NCBI GenBank assembly: GCA_951812925.1
Contig: OX638370.1
Span: forward strand, 115,706,897-115,770,896
DNA: 64,000 bases
DNA from: Calliopum simillimum
Lineage: Eukaryota; Arthropoda; Insecta; Diptera; Lauxaniidae
Direction of reading: 5' to 3'
The translations under genes were made by a program, and so were the position numbers. Below the pieces are notes generated by a model. That model was not told the origin of the DNA. It worked only from the letters and a program-made list of their open reading frames with translations, and did not search any database. Below, piece after piece: positions 58,531-64,000 of this stretch (its first letter is position 1; each line of letters starts with the position of its first letter).

Positions 58531-60105
58531 AGGGTTTCTTCAATTTGAATTTACAGAGAAATGAGAACTATTTTTATTGATATTAGCACTTCTCTGAAGC
58601 GAGAACCCGTATAGAAGCTGAAAGTTAACGCTGTGGGAAAAACCGCTTTGATGGTAATTCCATTAAACATTTTTCATTTAAAAAAACAGGCCAGCTGAAT
58701 AGAAACACATATGATGAAGGGGGCATAAAATACGTTAATTTGAGTTAATATGCATTAAAAAATAATGACTTGATTGACGGCGGCATTCGCTCAATGCGCA
58801 TTTAGTAAACAAATGAAGCGGCATTTCTAGAGATAGATAACGAGTTTGCGAACAGGTTGCACGAGTATACAAAGTTTCAAGATACTGCTTAATGACGTCA
58901 TAAAGCAGCTAAGTTACTTTGTTATCTTCTTGATCATTTTTTATATTCTTTTTGCTTCGATTTATTGTTTTTATTTAAGATTTTTTGATTTAATGCATTG
59001 AACTTTGCCTAAAAATTCTTGATTTTCAGCAGCAGTGATGATTATAATTCTACCTACTCAGTTCAACTTGTTAACATGCGCATCCTTAAGGCTTGTTTCA
59101 ATTAGCACTTGATTGTTTTATTGCTTTAATTATAAAAATGATTTAATTGTAACTAATCTAATTAAATCAGTGATATAAAAATTTGTAATGTACCCATTTA
59201 CCAGAACTTGTCTCTGATTCAAACAAAAAAAATAAACTTAGAACTGAATTAATCATTTCACAATATTGTCGCATGAAGGCATGGGTCGGGTGTGGGCACC
59301 CCTCCGTAACTTTTGACAAAAAACAAATACAGCTGTTCTGTGAAATGTTAGGCGCGTGTTATAACAACACGAGCAACGGAGCAAACGGACGCATTTGCTT
59401 TGTGCTGAGAAGAAAACAAATTTTGAATACGTGCAAGTCAACACAAACGTTTTTTTTCAATTGCGATAAATCGAAGTGAATCAATCGAAAAGCTGAATGC
59501 AGTCTATATTTATGCAGTAAATTTATTATATTTTTTGATTCAAGACCGAATCCAAGCAAAATGTTCACACAACAGAATTTGCCTATTGCTTTTCAAAGTG
59601 GCTGTCAAAGTTGGTTGTGGGCACCCCTCTTGTTTTCTTTAATGTATGTGATTTACTAAAATATCGTCTTGGATGTCAACATAATAAATTCAATTGGTGT
59701 TCTTATTTCTTTTTACGCTTTTTTTAGTCGGAAGGAAAGAACCAATAGGCCCTTTAAAGATATTGCAGAAAAAATTTGTTTTCATTGTGGGTGGAAAGGT
59801 GGCATAACACTGCACTATAAGTCAAAAGGCACACTTTTTTGGCCAAAATTCATAACGCCCATATTATCATGGATACCGACTGCAAATGTAGTTCTTATGT
59901 TGACTCTAGACTAAAATAACAATTCTGAAAAAAATCTTAACCCGGGTCAAAAATGGCACGTAATAAATTCTCTAAATAAATCACACATACCAGCAAGGTT
60001 TTGTTTTTAAGCATTTCCGAAGTAACTTCATGCGTTGAATCCGAATGCGAGGTCAGAATCGACCCACCACTTCAGGATTTGGAGATATGTGAGGCCAAAC
60101 TCATG
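58531..60105. other. Gene-free stretch with a 14-bp direct repeat
   Basis: TGTGGGCACCCCTC occurs at 59291-59304 and again at 59616-59629. ORFs at 59253-59568 and 59669-59914 show no recognisable domain. Nothing else recognised. Confidence 0.45.
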
Positions 60106-60107
60106 AA

Positions 60108-60468
60108 AAATGGCTATTTTTGAGGTTCGATGCAAACTGCACAAAATTTTCATTATTTTTTTACTAAATTTATTACGTAGTTCTGTTTTGTTTTTTCAAA
60201 ATGAGCTCTTAAAAAATGCCATACAGTACTTCTTTTAAAAGTTATGGCCGATTTAAGGTGACGTGTCATGAAATCCCATAAAACGGGTAAAACGACACAA
60301 CTTTGGATTTCATGATATCATCTTAAATCTGCAATAACTTTTGAAGTAAGTATTGTATGGTACTTTTGAAGAACTCGTTTTGAAGGTAAAAAATTGTACT
60401 CAATTGTGCGAAACAAATAAAAAAAAATTTGTGCAGTCTACAACTAACCTCAAAAGTAACATTAAGTA
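60108..60468. repeat. Large imperfect hairpin (inverted repeat arms of about 160 bp)
   Basis: The left arm (about 60110-60275) and the reverse complement of the right arm (about 60300-60465) share, in order, TTTTGAGGTT, AGACTGCACAAA or AAACTGCACAAA, AAAACGAG or AAAATGAGCTCTT, TACCATACA-TACTT, AAAAGTTAT, GATTTAAG and TCATGAAATCC. The loop is only about 25 bp (around CATAAAACGGGTAAAACGAC). The arms have diverged by point changes and small indels, so the hairpin would carry mismatches. It could be a fold-back MITE or a source of hairpin RNA. Confidence 0.7.
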
Positions 60469-61160
60469 CTTATTTTTCTTATATTAACCTCAAATATCTA
60501 TATTTTTCAAAAAACCTAATGCAAAAATTATGCGTACTTTTACCCAAGTTACTTGTTTTAGTAGTATCTTCAGTATTTTTTAATAAAAAATTGAAAAAAG
60601 CTTCTTCTTTTTCATTTTGTCTGTATTTTGCAACCAGACTTCGAATAAATCAGAATTGCTGAAGAAAAGTTACCTGACAAATATATTTCTAAATAACATT
60701 AACAAAAGAACGGTCTTACTAGTTTTGGGGTTCTTAGGACTAACAAATTCCATCAAAATTTTAAAAGCTTGCACGAAGTTCAAAATTTAAAAAAAGTACT
60801 AAAAGTCAGGGGTCTAATTTGAAATTTAAAATTTTTCACAGAAAACCAAAATATATTTAAATGTTTTGAATTACATTGCATTAAAGATACCATCATCAAT
60901 TTTGTAAACTTTTATTTTAGAAAAAAAACAAATTATTTTAATTACTTTTTATTGATTGAAAAAAAGAGCTAAAATCACGACTTTTTTGAGTTATCTCAGT
61001 AAAATACAAATGCATCAACTTTGACCCATTGCCCCAAATACCCCAAAACACAAAACATTTTTGCTTGTATTGAAGTGTTCTCCGTTACACTGCATCAACA
61101 AAAACTCAATAGCAACACTTGTAAAAATTGAATTTTAGCCAAAAAAGTGTGCCTTTTGAC
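60469..61160. other. Gene-free stretch
   Basis: AT-rich, one short ORF (60429-60662) without recognisable domain. Confidence 0.45.
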
Positions 61161-61165
61161 CTATA

Positions 61166-61363
61166 GTGCACTGTGTAAAAAATCTCGGTATTGAGTTTCC
61201 ACACAAGTGGACCGAGGAGCTGATGGCGGAAATAGATTGGTACAAAAAAATCATGCGTCTGCATAAAATGCATTTGGTCAAGAGATACGAGTCGAAAACA
61301 ACTATTCCCTTACATACTTACATATTCTTGTATATTTACATAATTCAATCAATAAACAATTAG
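61166..61363 (+). pseudogene. Possible pogo/Tigger-type transposase relic (DNA-binding domain fragment)
   Basis: Residues 7-36 of this 65-codon frame, LGIEFPHKWTEELMAEIDWY followed by KKIMRLHKMH, resemble the second half of the CENP-B/Tc5-type DNA-binding domain in pogo-family transposases, where the pattern is GI.FP..W....A..DWY..FM.RH..L. After about residue 46 the frame becomes low-complexity sequence. No catalytic domain follows. A short and decayed remnant; assignment rests on one motif and is tentative. Confidence 0.4.
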
Positions 61364-61594
61364 AATGGCTATCAACCAGATTCAATTTTTAAAAAAATAA
61401 TTGCTATTTTCATTGTTATAATACTGTTTTTGCAACATTTTGTCATTCTCCCGTATAGTAATTCTCCTGTCAAAATAACTACGGGAGAATTGTTCTCTTA
61501 CTAGAGATTATTATTTGTTGGTTAATTCATTAGTTCAACAAGTTTTTCTTTTTATGATTAGGGGCTGTTCATAAACCCCACGACGCTCCAATAT

Positions 61595-62245
61595 AAATTT
61601 TAAGGGTTGCCACCTGGTTATTTTCGAAAATGTTATTTAATTATTACTCTTTTTTGACAAAATTTAAGCTTTTGGATTCAGAAACTTAGTCTTAATACAC
61701 TTAAATAAAGTTTTTAAAAATGCAACATAAATTTTTGGGGTTTCCACCTGGTTATTTTTGTTAATTTTGTTTAATTCTAATTTTTGGTTGCAGAAACGCT
61801 CAAGAAAACTTTTTAAAATTGTACAAAAACTTTTTTTTTTTTTTTTTTTTTGTTAGTTTTGTGTAGATCATATTTGCCGCCAAAAATTATTATTTAATCA
61901 AAAAGAGTAAGATTTGAGCCGTTCAAAATGACAATGGTGTAAATCCAAAACGAGGCAAAAGTAATGTCATAATATTAATTGGCTGACATTTTGTTAGGGA
62001 TGAATAAAATTGATTTTTGTTTTCACGAAAAATTTACTTGATAATATGGAATTGTTGAAATGAAGTTGAAAAAATTACATCAACCAAATAACTGCTCATT
62101 ATGGCACATAATTTGTATGACATTACTTTTGCTTCGTTTTGGAGTTGCATCATTGTCATTTTGAACGGCTCATTTAATTAAAATTTTCGAAAACAACCAT
62201 TTGGCAACCTTTAGCAATCCTAAAAGTTCATGTTGATTTTTTCGA
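61595..62245. repeat. Nested inverted repeats: inner element with 56-bp TIRs inside an outer palindrome
   Basis: Inner: TGAGCCGTTCAAAATGACAA begins at 61915 and its reverse complement ends at about 62173. The arms match over about 56 bp with roughly four differences, through CCAAAACGA(G/A)GCAAAAG and TAATGTCATA. Outer: GGTTGCCACCTGGTTATTTT (about 61606) matches the reverse complement of about 62185-62220 (GGTTGCCAAATGGTTGTTTT), with TTCGAAAA following in both. A third, direct copy of the outer motif (GGTTTCCACCTGGTTATTTT) is at about 61740. Confidence 0.7.
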
Positions 62246-63635
62246 AAGGCTCCAGAAATTAAAGTCATCATATTCTATTTCTTGACATAATAGAAAAAAT
62301 AGGTGGGGACAAAATAAGGCATGTTTTGGTACATTTTTTGTAGATTCAACTACATATATTTTGACTTCTTTTACAAATTTTTCAAGTTTTTTTTAACTTT
62401 TAAAAAAATTTTTTTTTTGTTTTTATAATTGTTATCAAACTAGTTTTTATCCTTTCGTTAATATTTTCTAACATTTCACCACTTTTCACAGTTTGTATTT
62501 GCCCATTCTTAAAGTGTAAACTGCATTTACTCTTGTGCGATTCTAAGTGTTGCATGTTACAAAAAAATTTAAATTGCAACACTTTTATGTGGTTTTAGTT
62601 TATTTTAGTTTTTTAACTCCTTTCAGTGAGCGCTACTTTTCATTTATACGATATAAACTGGGGCTAAACATGTTGCATGCAACACTGACACTTTTTCCCC
62701 CCGACACATACAACAACATTCTCGCGTACATGTGTGTAAGTTATTCACCAGTCAGTTTAACTTAAGGCAAAACGAACGCACTTCATTGCAATCAATTGCT
62801 GCATGTGTAGCAGCCAGCACGGCAAATTGCGTGTCTTGAAATGTTGCATGTTACCCATGTGTTGGGATTCATTTTTTTTTTTTTTTTTTTTTTGAGTTTT
62901 TCTTCTGTTAAGGCGTGTGCACTCGGAAATAACAAGAAAACAAAACAAAAAAAAAACTAAAATTACAATGTTGAACATAAGTTTTGGCTACAATTAACAC
63001 GACAACAACTGCTGGGACAGCAACAATGCGAAACAAAAAGTGCAACACATTTAATAATAACAATGAGAACGCAACAGCAATAAAATGCATTTAAATTGTG
63101 GTATAAAAGTTTTCACTGGAAAAAATTTTTATATTAAATTTTCAAAATATTCGCTAACTTATTAATAAAATACAAATTTTCATGTGCTGTAAATTTAAAT
63201 AAATATTTGTTAACAATGAACCAAGATTTGGTAAATATTAATATGCCATTAATTCAAAGTTAATGCTTTATGTTAGTTAGTAGTGAGCCATTAGGGGATT
63301 GAGTAGTTTTGGTTGTTTCAAATAATATGTACTTATTATTCATATTATCATTGAATTTTCCTTCAAATTTTATTTGATTCTTAACATATTTACACAAAGC
63401 ACTAAGTAACCCATTTTTGCTCGGTGCTTGCTTATGTTGAAATATTTTGTGAAATTCAGAACACAGGCTAACTCAGGAGTATGTTTTCAAGAAAAATCCG
63501 TTAGAATTTTTTGTATATCTCAAACTGGTTTCTGTAAAGGTTTTGCAAATTTGTTTGAAAACATAATAAGTTACATTGATATGTCATTTGAAACGTTGTT
63601 TTATGATCAATAGAATCCACTCACCTGGAAACCAC
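62246..63635. other. Gene-free stretch
   Basis: T18 run near 62876, several short ORFs (62400-62582, 62547-62978, 63428-63613) without recognisable domains. Confidence 0.5.
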
Positions 63636-63654
63636 TTAGTTCAACTAGCGCACA

Positions 63655-63720
63655 TTCATATTTCATTGGTCAGTGACCACGTGGCCAAGTGACCATTATG
63701 GGCTCGAATCCTTATTATGC
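63655..63720 (+). pseudogene. Shortened tRNA-like segment
   Basis: GTGGCCAAGTGA (about 63680-63691) resembles box A of Leu/Ser tRNAs and GGGCTCGAATCC (about 63700-63711) is a good box B. They are only about 20 bp apart, less than half the tRNA distance, so it would be an internally deleted tRNA derivative or a SINE head. Confidence 0.35.
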
Positions 63721-64000
63721 AAAGTCTTTATTTTCAAAGAAAAAATTTTGGCCTTAAGGAAAAAGAAACTGCACTTAACTGATATACTGTTTCAAACACA
63801 GTCTTATGTTCTATTGATCCCATTTCGTTGGAGTTTATTGGGTTGTTAGTGTAAAAAGTATTTATTTTCAAAGATAAATTATGGTCTCAGGAAAAAGAAA
63901 CTGTGATAAGCTAATCTGCAGCTTCAAACGCTATTTTATTTTCAATCGAAAGCGTTTATTTCCTTTGGTTAGTGCCTAAGTACATATTTGTGTAGAGACA
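63718..64000. repeat. Tandem duplication, period about 137 bp, running off the window
   Basis: AAAGTCTTTATTTTCAAAGA (63720) and AAAGTATTTATTTTCAAAGA (63857) start two copies that both continue through AGGAAAAAGAAACTG and CTGTTTCAAAC / GCAGCTTCAAAC to TTTCGTTGG / TTTCCTTTGG. The copies are clearly diverged. The array follows directly on the tRNA-like segment and may extend beyond the window. Confidence 0.6.

Noticed and set aside
59291..59629. Element bounded by the 14-bp direct repeat TGTGGGCACCCCTC
   Set aside because: A 14-bp direct repeat 325 bp apart with no inverted termini and no second copy in the window; not enough to call an element.
63605..63635. Minus-strand fused splice site (CCAG|GTGAGT)
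   Set aside because: No pyrimidine tract before the AG, so it does not meet the ratchet-point pattern.

Overview
The window reads as nuclear DNA of a higher insect, most likely a fly (Diptera). It is very AT-rich, is crowded with tandem repeats and transposon remains, and carries one well-formed host gene with very short GT-AG introns. That gene encodes a secreted insect-type multicopper oxidase (minus strand, 56406-58438, three exons, 634 residues). Nothing else looks like a host protein-coding gene. The species cannot be fixed from the sequence alone.

Layout. 0-6 kb: the 3' end of a non-LTR retrotransposon, a 121-bp tandem repeat, a palindromic minisatellite, and two dispersed repeats. 6.2-10.3 kb: two blocks of one degenerate satellite in opposite orientation around a 1.3-kb spacer. 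11.5-12.9 kb: a T-rich degenerate satellite that returns at 38-40 kb and 42-43 kb. 13.0 kb and 47.25 kb: fused 3'/5' splice sites on the plus strand, typical of recursive splicing in very long introns. 14.1 kb and 33.3 kb: inverted copies of one terminal-inverted-repeat element with tRNA-like Pol III boxes. 16.4 kb and 45.6-46.5 kb: sequences built on an LTR-retrotransposon primer-binding site for tRNA-Lys, tandemly amplified at the second place. 16.6-17.5 kb and 29.8-30.4 kb: two broken Tc1/mariner transposase genes. 18.0-18.6 kb: a candidate non-autonomous DNA transposon. 20.7-21.6 kb: an alternating A/B satellite of about 137 bp. 23.1, 26.0-27.0, 28.6-29.0 and 55.2-56.1 kb: large 5-, 8-, 6- and 6-bp arrays. 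49.3-52.7 kb: a second pair of inverted satellite arms around a spacer holding a tRNA-like segment. 56.3-58.5 kb: the oxidase gene. 60.1-62.2 kb: a large hairpin, a pogo-like transposase relic and nested inverted repeats. 63.6-64 kb: a tRNA-like segment joined to a 137-bp tandem repeat.

The two recursive-splice motifs are 34 kb apart on the same strand. This suggests that much of the window is one or more very long introns of a plus-strand gene whose exons lie outside, with the oxidase gene possibly nested on the opposite strand; this is inference. The recurring theme is inverted pairs of tandem arrays (6-10 kb, 49-53 kb, the primer-binding-site array, the 1.1-1.4 kb minisatellite). This recalls Foldback-type elements and is the most interesting structural signal here.
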